A stretch of DNA of 62,516 nt from Fibrobacter sp. (lineage in GTDB: Bacteria; Fibrobacterota; Fibrobacteria; Fibrobacterales; Fibrobacteraceae): the NCBI GenBank assembly GCA_017503015.1, contig JAFVTX010000025.1, positions 1-62,516 on the forward strand, read 5' to 3'. This document shows positions 1 to 8,636 of this stretch, one piece after another. Position 1 is the first letter of the stretch. Every line of letters starts with the position of its first letter. The position numbers were made by a program, and so were the translations under genes. The notes beneath the pieces are model-generated. The model did no database searches. It was not told the origin of the DNA and saw nothing but the letters and a program-made list of their open reading frames with translations.

Positions 1-37
1 ACAACTCACAACCCACAACTCACAACTCACAACTATT
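1..37. repeat. Degenerate heptamer tandem repeat (ACAACTC x5)
   Basis: Five consecutive 7-nt units of the form ACAACTC (one ACAACCC, last ACAACTA) run up to the first gene. Similar 7-nt degenerate tandems, each with a different unit, occur at 787-857, 13761-13788, 31316-31351 and 51917-51976. Confidence 0.75.
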
Positions 38-54
38 TTACTACTATTACACCC

Positions 55-783
55 ATGCTTTACGGTATTTGTTCTGATATTCATTCCAATGCTACGGCTT
101 TTCGTGCCGTGCTGGAATCCATGAAAGAAAACAAGGTGGAGCGCAGAATCTGCCTGGGCGACCTTGTGGGTTACGGCGTCGACGCCAACGAATGTGTACA
201 GCTCGCCAAGGAAAACATGGATGTGTGCCTGATAGGAAACCACGACAGCGTGGCTATCAAGTACGAGTCCAGCATGGGATTTAACCCTTACGCCAAGCAG
301 GCCGTGGAATGGATGCAAGAGAACATGAATGCCGAATCGGTGGCCTACATCCGTTCGTTGCCCTACATTCACGAAGAAAACGACATTACCTTTGTGCATG
401 CGTCGCCCATGTCCCCTGCGGATTGGCTCTACATTACCGACTTGGAAGACGCCCTGAACGCTTTTGACCATTTTTCTGGAACTTATTGCTTTATCGGCCA
501 TACCCACAGCCCTGTGATTGTGGCGAGCCGCCCCATGGCCATTCCCAAGGTGCTGGACGAATACGAATACACCATCGAGAATACGGAACGGCTTTTGGTG
601 AATGTGGGCAGCGTAGGCCAGCCTCGTGACCGGGACTGCCGCGCCAGCTGGTGCCTGTTGGATACGGAGACCAAGTGCATCCGCATTATCCGCGTGGAAT
701 ACGATGTCTTTATCACCCAGGAGCGTATGCGCAAGGCGGGAATGCCCAATTTCCTCATCGACCGCCTGAGCGTAGGAAGATAA
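55..783 (+). CDS. Calcineurin-like metallophosphoesterase (YfcE/MJ0936 type)
   Basis: This is a 242-residue cytosolic phosphoesterase predicted to hydrolyse phosphodiester or phosphomonoester bonds with two bound metal ions. The metal-ligand motifs of the family are visible in order: DIHSN at residues 8-12, GD at 35-36, GNHD at 61-64, a His in the VHASP segment near 115, and GHTH at 148-151. There is no signal peptide. The length fits the small single-domain proteins annotated as YfcE-like or diadenosine-tetraphosphatase-like enzymes. The substrate cannot be read from sequence. No clear ribosome-binding site precedes the ATG, which lies just after a heptamer repeat. It is followed on the same strand by rlmH, separated by another repeat, so an operon is possible but not shown. 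Confidence 0.85.
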   Translation: MLYGICSDIHSNATAFRAVLESMKENKVERRICLGDLVGYGVDANECVQLAKENMDVCLIGNHDSVAIKYESSMGFNPYAKQAVEWMQENMNAESVAYIRSLPYIHEENDITFVHASPMSPADWLYITDLEDALNAFDHFSGTYCFIGHTHSPVIVASRPMAIPKVLDEYEYTIENTERLLVNVGSVGQPRDRDCRASWCLLDTETKCIRIIRVEYDVFITQERMRKAGMPNFLIDRLSVGR

Positions 784-786
784 CGA

Positions 787-857
787 TGTGGAATGTGTAG
801 TGACTAATGTGTAATGAGCTGTCGAATTTTACATTTCACATCTCACACTACACACCT
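787..857. repeat. Opposed heptamer repeats between the phosphoesterase and rlmH
   Basis: Units of 7 nt such as GTGTAGT/GTGTAAT (796-816) are followed by ACATTTC/ACATCTC/ACACTAC (831-851). The two blocks are roughly inverse complements, so the spacer could fold into an imperfect hairpin. There is no coding potential. Confidence 0.55.
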
Positions 858-863
858 TTGATT

Positions 864-1325
864 ATGAAATGGGTTCTCGCAGTTTTTGGTAAGGCCGGCT
901 CGCCGTTTATCGCCGACGAGGTGGACAAGTACGTGAAGCGGCTCCGTGGGGGAGTGTACCCGCTGGAGGTGGTGGAACTGAAGGAATCCAAGCTCGATGA
1001 CCGCGCCCAGTCCCTGGCGCAGGAAGCGACACTTTTTGACAAGAAATTCCCGAAATCGGAATACCGCCGCGTTATCCTTTCAGAAGAGGGCAAACTCATG
1101 GATACGGTGAAGCTCTCCGACACCTTGCGTGACCGTTTTTCGGGCAATATCGTATTCTTGATTGGTTCCGCTTATGGTATTGACGAGAACCTGAAAAAGT
1201 CCGCCGATTTGCTGCTTTCCCTTTCGCCCCTGACCTTTACCCACGACCATGCACGGGTGATTATGGCGGAACAGCTCTACCGCGTGCAGATGGTAATGCA
1301 GAACCATCCGTATCATCATAGGTGA
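864..1325 (+). CDS. rlmH: 23S rRNA (pseudouridine1915-N3)-methyltransferase RlmH
   Basis: A SPOUT-class methyltransferase that uses S-adenosylmethionine to methylate pseudouridine 1915 in helix 69 of 23S rRNA on assembled 70S ribosomes. The start at 864 gives MKWVLAVFGK and a 153-residue protein, matching the usual ~155. The longer upstream reading is repeat sequence and was not used. The knotted SAM-binding core shows as FLIGSAYGID, and the family's conserved C-terminal segment is present (HDHARVIMAEQLYR, ending NHPYHH). It stands alone between repeat-filled spacers; the next gene, prfC, is also a translation factor. Confidence 0.93.
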   Translation: MKWVLAVFGKAGSPFIADEVDKYVKRLRGGVYPLEVVELKESKLDDRAQSLAQEATLFDKKFPKSEYRRVILSEEGKLMDTVKLSDTLRDRFSGNIVFLIGSAYGIDENLKKSADLLLSLSPLTFTHDHARVIMAEQLYRVQMVMQNHPYHHR

Positions 1326-1350
1326 TGATTGTCTTGGGGGGGGCTCAATC

Positions 1351-1433
1351 GTCATGGCGGGCAACCCAATCGTCATGGCGGGCTTGACCCGCCATCTAGA
1401 ATGCTAGATAGCGGCTCGTGGGCCGCTATGACG
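1351..1433. repeat. Dispersed GTCATGGCGG-type palindromic repeat
   Basis: Two starts of GTCATGGCGGGC are followed by GACCCGCCATCTAGA and a GCGGCTCGTGGGCCGC stem ending in ATGACG. The same family occurs at 20709-20802 and, in frame, inside hrpA at 30544-30620. A run of eight G (1336-1343) lies just before it. Confidence 0.75.
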
Positions 1434-1480
1434 TGGTAACAGTATGTTGCTTTCTTCGTCATTTTGTTATATTTGGCGCC

Positions 1481-3046
1481 ATGAATCCGGAAATTGAAAA
1501 ACGCCGCACTTTCGCTATTGTCAGCCACCCCGACGCGGGTAAGACCACCATCACCGAAAAGTTCCTGTGGTACGGAAACGTAATCCGCGAGGCGGGCCAT
1601 GTGCGCGCCAAGGCAAACCGCAGCTACACCGTCAGTGACTGGATGAAGATCGAACAGCAGCGCGGTATCTCGGTTTCCAGTTCCGTTCTGAATTTCCCCT
1701 TCGAAGGTTGCATGTTCAACCTGGTGGATACCCCGGGGCACCAGGACTTCTGCGAAGACACCTACCGCGCATTGACCGCCGTGGATGCCGCCCTGGTGCT
1801 TATCGACAGCGTGAACGGTGTGGAAAAGCAGACCATCAAGCTCATGGACGTGTGCCGCATGCGTCACACCCCGATTATCACCTTCATCAACAAGATGGAC
1901 CTGGATGGCCGCCATGTGCTGGACCTGCTGGACCAAATTGAAAGTGTTTTGCACATCAAGACCGCCCCCTTTACGCTCCCCATCGGAGTAGGAAAGCTGT
2001 TCAAGGGCGTGTATTCCATCGCCGAGAATACCTTTCACACTTTCAACAAGGAAGAAGGCCATCAGGAAATCATCCAGATGGAAGGTCCCGACGACCCGCG
2101 CCTGGTGGAAATGTGCGGCGAAAACTGGGTGAACCAGTTCAAGGAAGAATACGAGATGGTCACCGGCGGCATGGACCCCTTCGACCACGAGAAGTTCCTG
2201 AAGGGGGAGATGTGCCCCGTGTTCTTCGGCTCTGCGGTGAACAACTTCGGTGTCCGTCAACTTTTGAACGCTTTCGCCAAACTGGCCCCGCCCCCCATGG
2301 TGCGCGAGACCGACAAGCGCCCGGTGAGCCCCGACGAAGATGCTTTCAGCGCCTTCGTCTTCAAGATTCAGGCCAACATGGACCCCAAGCACCGCGACCG
2401 TACCGCATTCCTGCGCATCTGCTCCGGCAGTTTTACCCGCGGGGAGAAAGTTTTCCATGTGCGCACGGGCCGCGAAATCCGCCTGGCCGCTCCGACCGCC
2501 TTCCTCGCCAAGGACAAGGAAGTCATCGACCACGCCTGGGCGGGCGATATCGTGGGCATCAATGACCCGGGGCTTTTCCGCATCGGCGATACGCTGACCG
2601 ACGGCGAGAAAATGAGTTTCACGGGCATTCCGGATTTTGCTCCGGAACACTTTGCCCGAGTGACGCTTTTGAATCCGCTTAAGAGCAAGCAGATGGCCAA
2701 GGGCCTTGCCGAACTCAGTGAAGAAGGTGCAACCCAGCTCTACGAACCGCTCAAGTCCGCAATTCCTGTGATTGGCGTGGTGGGGGAGTTGCAGTTCGAC
2801 GTGCTCAAGTTCCGCCTGCAGAGCGAATACGGCGCCGACGTGTCCCTGGACCGCGTGCCCGCCCACGGAATCCGCTGGGTGTCTGGCCCCGAAGCCGACA
2901 TGGCCAAGTTCGCCGAGGAATACGCCATGGACTGCATGATGGACAAGGAACGTAACCTGGTTTGTCTGTTCCCCAACGAGTACCGCCTGAACCTCGCGAT
3001 GAAGAACTACGAGAACCTCAAGTTCGCCGAAACCTCCCAAGGGTAG
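1481..3046 (+). CDS. prfC: Peptide chain release factor 3
   Basis: RF3 is a translational GTPase that recycles RF1/RF2 from the ribosome after termination. The start at 1481 gives MNPEIEKRRTFAIVSHPDAG and 521 residues, close to the E. coli length; the upstream in-frame extension is repeat DNA. The GTPase motifs are clear: G1 HPDAGKTT near residue 16, switch II DTPGHQDF near 86, and G4 NKMD near 140. After the G domain come the beta-barrel domain II and the domain III typical of RF3 (GVVGELQFDVLKFRL, about residues 425-440). The C-terminus ends shortly after FPNEYRLNLAMK. The protein is intact. A repeat follows directly, before the PFK gene. Confidence 0.95.
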   Translation: MNPEIEKRRTFAIVSHPDAGKTTITEKFLWYGNVIREAGHVRAKANRSYTVSDWMKIEQQRGISVSSSVLNFPFEGCMFNLVDTPGHQDFCEDTYRALTAVDAALVLIDSVNGVEKQTIKLMDVCRMRHTPIITFINKMDLDGRHVLDLLDQIESVLHIKTAPFTLPIGVGKLFKGVYSIAENTFHTFNKEEGHQEIIQMEGPDDPRLVEMCGENWVNQFKEEYEMVTGGMDPFDHEKFLKGEMCPVFFGSAVNNFGVRQLLNAFAKLAPPPMVRETDKRPVSPDEDAFSAFVFKIQANMDPKHRDRTAFLRICSGSFTRGEKVFHVRTGREIRLAAPTAFLAKDKEVIDHAWAGDIVGINDPGLFRIGDTLTDGEKMSFTGIPDFAPEHFARVTLLNPLKSKQMAKGLAELSEEGATQLYEPLKSAIPVIGVVGELQFDVLKFRLQSEYGADVSLDRVPAHGIRWVSGPEADMAKFAEEYAMDCMMDKERNLVCLFPNEYRLNLAMKNYENLKFAETSQG

Positions 3047-3054
3047 GCGGTATT

Positions 3055-3105
3055 GTCATCCCCGCGCCCCTCTTTGTCATCCCCGCGCAGGCGGGGATCT
3101 CCTTA
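3055..3105. repeat. GTCATCCCCGC / GCGGGGATCTCC repeat
   Basis: One partial and one full copy of the repeat GTCATCCCCGCG...CGGGGATCTCC lie directly after prfC. Other copies are at 4879-4930, 8277-8456 and, inverted within hrpA, at 28702-28728. Confidence 0.8.
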
Positions 3106-3202
3106 CGATTCTTTTTTGCTTTTGCTATATTTACACCCGTAAATTTTTTAACCCGAAACCGCGCGGTTTACTGACTGCGCGAAAATTCAAAAGGAAGAAA
3201 CA

Positions 3203-4867
3203 ATGGCTGACAATCTGTCCGTCCTCGGCCAGGCCCGCAAGGCCTACAAGCCGAAACTCCCCGTAGCGCTCCGCAATGGCGCTCTCAAAGTTGCTCTCGT
3301 GAAGGGCAAGCCCACCCAGTCCGTCCGTGACCAGGCCAAGATCAAGGCCCTGTTCCCCAACACCTACGGCGCTCCCTACATCGGCATGAAGAAGGCTACC
3401 AAGGCTGCTGCCGGTAAGGCTCTCAACGTGGGCGTGGTGCTCTCCGGTGGTCAGGCTCCTGGTGGACACAACGTGATCGCGGGTATCTTCGACGGTATCA
3501 AGAGCATCAGCAAGAATTCCAAGCTCCTCGGCTTCCTCGGCGGCCCCTCCGGCCTCGAAAACGGCAAGTTCATCGTGATCAACGAAAAGATCATGGACTC
3601 CTACCGCAACACTGGTGGATTCGACATCATCCAGTCCGGCCGTACCAAGCTCGAAACTGAAGAACAGTTCAAGAAGTGCATGGCCGTTGCCAAGGCCCAG
3701 AAGCTCGACGCTATCGTGATCATCGGTGGTGACGACTCCAACACGAACGCTGCTGTTCTCGGTGAATACTTCCAGGCCCACGGCGCAAGCTGCGTGGTTT
3801 GCGGCTGCCCCAAAACCATCGACGGCGACCTCAAGAACGAATACATCGAAACCTCCTTCGGTTTCGACACCGCCGTCAAGACCTACTCCGAACTCATCGG
3901 CAACATCATGCGCGATGCCAACTCCGCTCAGAAGTACTGGCACTTCATCAAGCTCATGGGCCGCAGCGCTTCTCACATTGCTCTCGAAGCCGCTCTCCAG
4001 ACCCACCCGAACATCTGCCTGATTTCTGAAGAAGTCAAGGCCAAGAAGATGAAGCTGAAGCAGGTCATCAAGTACGTGGCCGACATCGTCGCTGCCCGTG
4101 CCGCTGCCGGCAAGAACTTCGGTGTGGCCCTCATTCCGGAAGGCCTCCTGGAATTCATCCCCGATGTAGGCGTGCTCATTTCCGAACTCTCCGAAGCCCT
4201 CGCTCATCACGAAAAGGAAGTGGAAGGTCTCGACACTGCCGCCAAGGTGGAAAAGGTCTGCAAGTGGATTTCCAAGGCTTCCGCCGAAGTCCTCAAGAGC
4301 CTCCCCGCCACCACTCAGGGCCAGCTGATGCTCGACCGCGACAGCCACGGCAACGTGCAGGTTTCCCTCATCGAAACCGAAAAGCTCATCATCGAGATGG
4401 TCAAGAAGGAACTCAAGAGCCGGAAGTCCTTCAAGGGCAAGTTCAGCGCTCTCAACCACTTCTTCGGTTACGAAGGCCGCTGCGCCGCTCCGTCCAACTT
4501 CGACGCTGACTACTGCTACAGCCTCGGCTTCACCGCCTCTGTGCTCGCCTTCAACAAGATGAACGGCTACATGAGCTCTGTGCGTGACCTCACGAAGGGC
4601 ATCGAAAAGTGGACTGCCGGTGGCATTCCTATCACCATGATGATGAACATCGAACGTCGTCACGGTGCCGACAAGCCGGTGATCCAGAAGGCTCTCGTGG
4701 AACTCGACGGCGCTCCGTTCAAGTTCTTCGCCAAGAACCGCGACGTTTGGGCCAAGACTGAATCCTACACCTATCCGGGTCCGATCCAGTACTGGGGTCC
4801 CAGCGAAGTTTGCGACATCACGAACTTCACGATCAAGCTGGAACGCGGCGCCCTCAAGGTGAAGTAA
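3203..4867 (+). CDS. pfp: Pyrophosphate-dependent 6-phosphofructokinase
   Basis: This enzyme interconverts fructose 6-phosphate and fructose 1,6-bisphosphate with pyrophosphate in place of ATP, a reversible glycolytic and gluconeogenic step. The 554-residue length and architecture match the long (beta-type) PPi-PFKs. Visible motifs are LSGGQAPGGHN near residue 80, GGDDSNTNA near 175 (the Asp in GGDD is the feature that blocks ATP use in this family), the catalytic PKTIDGDL near 200, and MGRSASHIALE near 252 for substrate binding. A good ribosome-binding site (AGGAAG) lies 8 nt before the ATG. A terminator at 4938-4969 closes the unit, so it is probably monocistronic. With PEPCK (36.4 kb) it fits a succinate-producing fermenter. 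Confidence 0.95.
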   Translation: MADNLSVLGQARKAYKPKLPVALRNGALKVALVKGKPTQSVRDQAKIKALFPNTYGAPYIGMKKATKAAAGKALNVGVVLSGGQAPGGHNVIAGIFDGIKSISKNSKLLGFLGGPSGLENGKFIVINEKIMDSYRNTGGFDIIQSGRTKLETEEQFKKCMAVAKAQKLDAIVIIGGDDSNTNAAVLGEYFQAHGASCVVCGCPKTIDGDLKNEYIETSFGFDTAVKTYSELIGNIMRDANSAQKYWHFIKLMGRSASHIALEAALQTHPNICLISEEVKAKKMKLKQVIKYVADIVAARAAAGKNFGVALIPEGLLEFIPDVGVLISELSEALAHHEKEVEGLDTAAKVEKVCKWISKASAEVLKSLPATTQGQLMLDRDSHGNVQVSLIETEKLIIEMVKKELKSRKSFKGKFSALNHFFGYEGRCAAPSNFDADYCYSLGFTASVLAFNKMNGYMSSVRDLTKGIEKWTAGGIPITMMMNIERRHGADKPVIQKALVELDGAPFKFFAKNRDVWAKTESYTYPGPIQYWGPSEVCDITNFTIKLERGALKVK

Positions 4868-4878
4868 TTATCCGCATT

Positions 4879-4930
4879 GTCATCCCCGGCTTGACAAGAA
4901 TGTCATCCTCGCGAAGGCGGGGATCTCCTT
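4879..4930. repeat. GTCATCC / GCGGGGATCTCC repeat
   Basis: Another copy of the dispersed repeat, again placed directly after a stop codon, between pfp and its terminator. Confidence 0.75.
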
Positions 4931-4937
4931 TTCCCAA

Positions 4938-4969
4938 AGAGGACTGCTTAACGGCAGTTCTCTTTTTTA
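4938..4969 (+). terminator. Rho-independent terminator of pfp
   Basis: Stem AGAGgACTGC / GCAGTtCTCT with a 6-nt loop, followed by TTTTTT. Confidence 0.8.
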
Positions 4970-5131
4970 TAGTGGGGGAGGAATCCCCCTGGCTTCAGCC
5001 CCGCCCACGCCGGGTCTTCCGCACACCCCCTCTGCGGGGCTCAAACGCCGCCCCGCAACGCCCTGCTTTGTTTTTAGCAACGCCCTGCTTTGTTTTTAAA
5101 ATGTTATCTTGTAATAAAACGGAGGACCCCT

Positions 5132-5302
5132 ATGGCCTGTGCAAATTGCAAAATCCGTGCCCAGTACGACAAGAATCCCAAGTCCCTCATCGGGCGGTTC
5201 TGGCGGTTCCACATCAACTTCTGCCCCGGCTGGCGCTCGTACCTGAAAAGTCTCTCCGAAGAGGAACGTATCGCCATCAAGGAAAAGTACGACATTAAGT
5301 AG
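5132..5302 (+). CDS. Small conserved cysteine-containing protein (56 aa)
   Basis: A 56-residue basic protein starting MACANCKIRAQYDKNPKSL, with a strong ribosome-binding site (GGAGGA) 7 nt before the ATG. It has a CxxC pair at residues 3-6 and one more Cys near 31 (NFCPGW), followed by the charged segment SLSEEERIAIKEKYDIK. I recall similar short proteins in Fibrobacter and Treponema genomes, with no known function; this was not checked. The aromatic core (RFWRFHINFCPGWRSYLK) suggests a small folded domain, perhaps RNA- or membrane-associated, but that is inference. A longer open frame in another phase overlaps it and was rejected because it crosses repeat sequence and lacks a ribosome-binding site. 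Confidence 0.8.
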   Translation: MACANCKIRAQYDKNPKSLIGRFWRFHINFCPGWRSYLKSLSEEERIAIKEKYDIK

Positions 5303-5379
5303 CCTGCATTTTTCAGACCGGCGTCCGCCTGCATGTTTCGGCCTGCCAGGCGTCACACAGTTCACACCCTCATAAAAAA

Positions 5380-5405
5380 GCCCCGCAAGTTGCGGGGCCG
5401 TTTTC
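5380..5405. terminator. Bidirectional terminator between the 56-aa gene and aquaporin
   Basis: Stem GCCCCGCAA / TTGCGGGGC with A-rich sequence on the left and TTTT on the right. It can terminate the small gene (+) and the aquaporin (-). Confidence 0.8.
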
Positions 5406-5448
5406 GTATAGTCATTACGACTTGCGTAAACGTTGTTTTTGCAAGGGC

Positions 5449-6171
5449 TTATTTCTTAGCTTCGGCGAGGAACTTGTAGCACACGCCGCCAATTACGCCA
5501 CCGAGAATCGGGGCCACCCAGAAGAGCCAGAGCTGCTTGATGGCGGCGCCGCCCACGAACACGGCCATGGCGGTAGAGCGGGCCGGATTCACGGAGGTGT
5601 TGGTTACCGGGATGGAGATGAGGTGGATGAGCGTGAGGCAGAGGCCGATGGCAATGGGGGCAAAGCCAGCGGGAGCGCGGCCGTCGGTGGCGCCCATGAT
5701 TACGAACAGGAAGATGGCCGTGAGCACGGTTTCAATGAGGAATGCAGAAAGCATGCCGGAGGTCTTGCCGCCGAAGGCGTTCAGGCCGTTGGTGAGGGAA
5801 TCGGACCAGCCGTTGGTAGCAAATGCGCCGATGCCTGCGTTGGCAAGGTCGGGGCAGGCGATTACGTAGAGGAGCGCTGCGGCAATGATACCGCCAATGA
5901 CCTGTGCCACGATGTAGGCCGGAGCTTCCTTAGCGGGGAAGCGGCCGCCGGCAACCTGACCGAGTGTGACGGCCGGGTTCAGGTGGCAACCCGAAATGTG
6001 GCCGATGGCGTATGCCATGGTGAGCACCGTAAGGCCAAACGCGAGGGACACGCCCACGTAGCCGATACCGGTGGTCGGGACGCCGCAAGCGAGCACGGCC
6101 GCACCGCAGCCGCCAAACACAAGCCAGAAGGTGCCGATAGCTTCGGCAATAGCACGAGTACTAAGTTTCAT
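5449..6171 (-). CDS. aqpZ: Aquaporin Z-type water channel
   Basis: An inner-membrane water channel of the MIP family with six membrane spans. Both pore-forming NPA boxes are intact: HLNPAVT in the first half (about residues 63-69) and SVNPARS in the second (about 187-193). The narrow-filter His and the small residues typical of water-selective channels are consistent with AqpZ rather than a glycerol facilitator, although selectivity was not modelled. I chose the Met at 6171 ([15 protein letters not shown]), giving 240 residues, because GGAG lies 6 nt upstream; the Met four codons earlier lacks a site. It is transcribed alone, opposite to the small gene before it and downstream of aspS, from which it is separated by a strong terminator. 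Confidence 0.93.
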   Translation of the reverse strand: MKLSTRAIAEAIGTFWLVFGGCGAAVLACGVPTTGIGYVGVSLAFGLTVLTMAYAIGHISGCHLNPAVTLGQVAGGRFPAKEAPAYIVAQVIGGIIAAALLYVIACPDLANAGIGAFATNGWSDSLTNGLNAFGGKTSGMLSAFLIETVLTAIFLFVIMGATDGRAPAGFAPIAIGLCLTLIHLISIPVTNTSVNPARSTAMAVFVGGAAIKQLWLFWVAPILGGVIGGVCYKFLAEAKK

Positions 6172-6216
6172 AAACATCTCCATAGGTTAGGGTTGAATTC
6201 GCGCTGCAATTTAGCA

Positions 6217-6242
6217 AAAAATAGTCCGGTTGAACCGGACTA
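6217..6242 (-). terminator. Rho-independent terminator of aspS
   Basis: Perfect 10-bp inverted repeat TAGTCCGGTT-G-AACCGGACTA. Read on the minus strand, the run TTTTTT follows, as expected for termination of aspS. Confidence 0.85.
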
Positions 6243-6286
6243 CTTTGAAAGGGTAGATGCTCGCCTTCGCGAGCATGACATGCTAC

Positions 6287-6322
6287 GTCATTGCGAGGAG
6301 CGTTGCGACGTGGCAATCCACG
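6287..6322. repeat. GTCATTGCGAGG...GGCAATCC repeat
   Basis: The repeat abuts the stop codon of aspS. Relatives lie in frame in hrpA (30478-30512) and in the lipoprotein signal-peptide region (24977-25004). Similar repeats are common in many bacterial genomes. Confidence 0.7.
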
Positions 6323-6323
6323 A

Positions 6324-8117
6324 TTACTTCTTGTCGGCACCCTTAGGCATCTGCACGGAAATATGAATATCCTGCAGCTGCTGGAGGTCCACTTCGCTGG
6401 GGCACTGGTCCATCGGGCTAGAAGCGCTGGTGTTCTTCGGGAACGCGATGAAGTCACGGATAGATTCTTCACCTTCCATGGTAGCGACAACGCGATCCAA
6501 GCCGAAGGCCAAGCCACCATGCGGAGGAGCGCCGTACTTGAAGGCGTCGACGAAGAAGCCGAACTTTTCCTTCACCTGTTCTTCGGAGAGACCCAGCAGG
6601 CGGAACACCTTCTCCTGGACTTCCGGGTTGTGAATACGGATAGAGCCGCCACCGATTTCCACGCCGTTCAGAACAAGGTCGTAGGCTTCGGCGTTGCAAT
6701 CCTTGAGGTTGCCACCCAGCATCATGTCCAGGTGTTCCGGAAGCGGGTTGGTGAACGGGTGGTGCATGGCCATGTAGCGGCCTTCGGTGTCGCTGTATTC
6801 GAACATCGGGAATTCGGTAATCCACACAAATTCGCGCTTCTTCGGATCGCGGAGGCCCTTGATGCGGGCGACTTCCAGGCGGAGCTGACCCATGGCGGTT
6901 GCAGCAACCTTTTCGGGGCCTGCGATGAAGAACATCATGTCGCCGCACTTGGCACCGACGGCGTCGCGCAGTTCGTTTAACTGCTCAGTCGTAAAGAACT
7001 TGCCGACCTGGGTTTCCACTTCGTCATTTTCCTTGACACGCATCCACACGAGTCCCTTGGAACCGTACTTGCCCACGTAGGCGGTGAGTTCGTCAATCTG
7101 CTTGCGGGTGAAGTCCACGCAGCCCTTGGCGGCGATACCGCGGATCTTGCCACCGGCGGCAACGCAGTTCTTGAACACGCCGAATTCGGACTTGGCGCCG
7201 ATTTCAGACACGTCGTGGATTTCGAGGTCGAAGCGGAGGTCCGGCTTGTCGCTCCCGTACTTGAGCATGGCTTCGTGCCACTTCATGCGGCGGATGTGAC
7301 GCGGCGGTTCGAAGTTCCAAACCTTACCGAGAACTTCGGTCACGAACTTGTCGAACATGGCCATCACGTCGTCCTGGTCCACGAAGGACATCTCGACGTC
7401 AATCTGCGTAAATTCAGGCTGACGGTCTGCGCGGAGGTCTTCGTCGCGGAAGCACTTGGCAATCTGGAAGTAGCGGTCCATGCCGGCAATCATCAAGAGC
7501 TGCTTGTACTGCTGCGGAGACTGGGGCAGGGCGTAGAACTTGCCCGGGTTCACACGGCTCGGCACCAGGTAGTCGCGGGCGCCTTCCGGAGTGGACTTGC
7601 AGAGCACCGGAGTCTCGATGTTTTCGAAACCGTTAGCGTAGAAGAAGTCGTACACGGCCTTGAGGAAGCGGCTCTTGAGGAGGAGCTTCTTCTGGATCCA
7701 CGGACGGCGGAGGTCCAGGTAACGGTACTGCAGGCGCAGGTCGTCGTTTTCCTTGCACTCTTCGTTAGGGTCGTTGATGGCGAGCGGGGAGGTGAGGGCC
7801 GCGTTCAGGATTTCGATGGAGTCAATCTTGACTTCGATTTCGCCCGTGGCGAGCTTCTCGTTGGCGTTGCCCTCTTCGCGGGCGTAGACCTTGCCGGTCA
7901 CCGTAATCACGTATTCGTTGCGGAGCTGTTCGGCGGTCTTCATCACGTCGGCATTGTAGTCCGGGTTGAAGACGATCTGGGTCTTGCCATACTTGTCGCG
8001 GAGGTCCACAAAAATCACACCACCATGGTCGCGGCGGCGGTCCACCCAACCGGCGAGTGTTACGGTCTGGCCAACATCTGCCTTGCGCAGCTGGCCGCAG
8101 TTATGAGTACGTTTCAT
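6324..8117 (-). CDS. aspS: Aspartyl-tRNA synthetase
   Basis: A class II aminoacyl-tRNA synthetase charging tRNA-Asp. The start at 8117 gives MKRTHNCGQLRKADVGQTV and 597 residues, with AAGGA upstream; the in-frame extension beyond it has no homology pattern. The N-terminal OB fold binds the anticodon (LAGWVDRRRDHGGVIFVDLR, about residues 18-37). The class II catalytic core follows: motif 2 with FRDEDLRADRQPEFTQID near 215, and motif 3 GLAFGLDRVVATM near 545. The insertion between about 280 and 410 corresponds to the GAD domain of the bacterial type. Whether it discriminates Asp from Asn cannot be decided without knowing whether GatCAB is present. Confidence 0.96.
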   Translation of the reverse strand: MKRTHNCGQLRKADVGQTVTLAGWVDRRRDHGGVIFVDLRDKYGKTQIVFNPDYNADVMKTAEQLRNEYVITVTGKVYAREEGNANEKLATGEIEVKIDSIEILNAALTSPLAINDPNEECKENDDLRLQYRYLDLRRPWIQKKLLLKSRFLKAVYDFFYANGFENIETPVLCKSTPEGARDYLVPSRVNPGKFYALPQSPQQYKQLLMIAGMDRYFQIAKCFRDEDLRADRQPEFTQIDVEMSFVDQDDVMAMFDKFVTEVLGKVWNFEPPRHIRRMKWHEAMLKYGSDKPDLRFDLEIHDVSEIGAKSEFGVFKNCVAAGGKIRGIAAKGCVDFTRKQIDELTAYVGKYGSKGLVWMRVKENDEVETQVGKFFTTEQLNELRDAVGAKCGDMMFFIAGPEKVAATAMGQLRLEVARIKGLRDPKKREFVWITEFPMFEYSDTEGRYMAMHHPFTNPLPEHLDMMLGGNLKDCNAEAYDLVLNGVEIGGGSIRIHNPEVQEKVFRLLGLSEEQVKEKFGFFVDAFKYGAPPHGGLAFGLDRVVATMEGEESIRDFIAFPKNTSASSPMDQCPSEVDLQQLQDIHISVQMPKGADKK

Positions 8118-8276
8118 GAGTTTATCCTTGGATAAAATTTTTCGCGCGAAAATGTAGCAAAATTTGCCAAAGGGGGAGGCCTCCCGCACCACCTAAAGGT
8201 GGCCATGTACACTAAGCGCTAAAGTGCTAAGTGTACAAAGGTCGCTCCAGCCGCTTTGTCAGCCCGCCTTACTTAG

Positions 8277-8456
8277 GTCATCCCCGCGCAGGCGGGGATC
8301 TCCTTGCGGCTTCCGCTACCCCCTCTCCTAGGGGGCCACCCCCTAAAACCCCTCCCTCTGTCATCCCCGCCCATTCGGCCTTGCTCAGGGCAGGCTCCGG
8401 CGGGGATACACTATCACCCCCCCCCTTTGTCATCCCCGCGAAGGCGGGGATCTCCC
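8277..8456. repeat. Cluster of GTCATCCCCGC repeats
   Basis: Three or four copies of the GTCATCCCCGC...GGGGAT element, in a spacer that also holds a run of nine C (8417-8425). The rest of the 8118-8636 spacer is AT-rich near the downstream gene; no gene is seen in it. Confidence 0.8.
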
Positions 8457-8636
8457 ATCCTCACCCCCGTACGGGCAATTTCCCACCCATTTTATAGGTT
8501 TACCGAGGTGACTACCGTCACATGTTTTTCTTGTTGTAATATTTTCGTAAGTATTTTGTGCGATTTACTCTTGACTGACAAAGTAAAATATTCTAAATTG
8601 TACTATGTAAAGAAAAAAAAACAAGGTGTAGAAAAT

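Noticed and set aside
1-37. Possible CRISPR or iteron array
   Set aside because: Units of 7 nt with no spacers; a simple degenerate tandem, not CRISPR.
1373-3040. Long open frame antisense to prfC
   Set aside because: A shadow caused by codon bias of prfC; similar long antisense frames lie over pfp, the PPIase gene, glnN, gltB and carB, without homology patterns or ribosome-binding sites.
4810-5298. 162-residue frame overlapping the 56-aa gene
   Set aside because: It covers repeat and terminator sequence; the 56-aa gene has the strong ribosome-binding site and a sensible protein.
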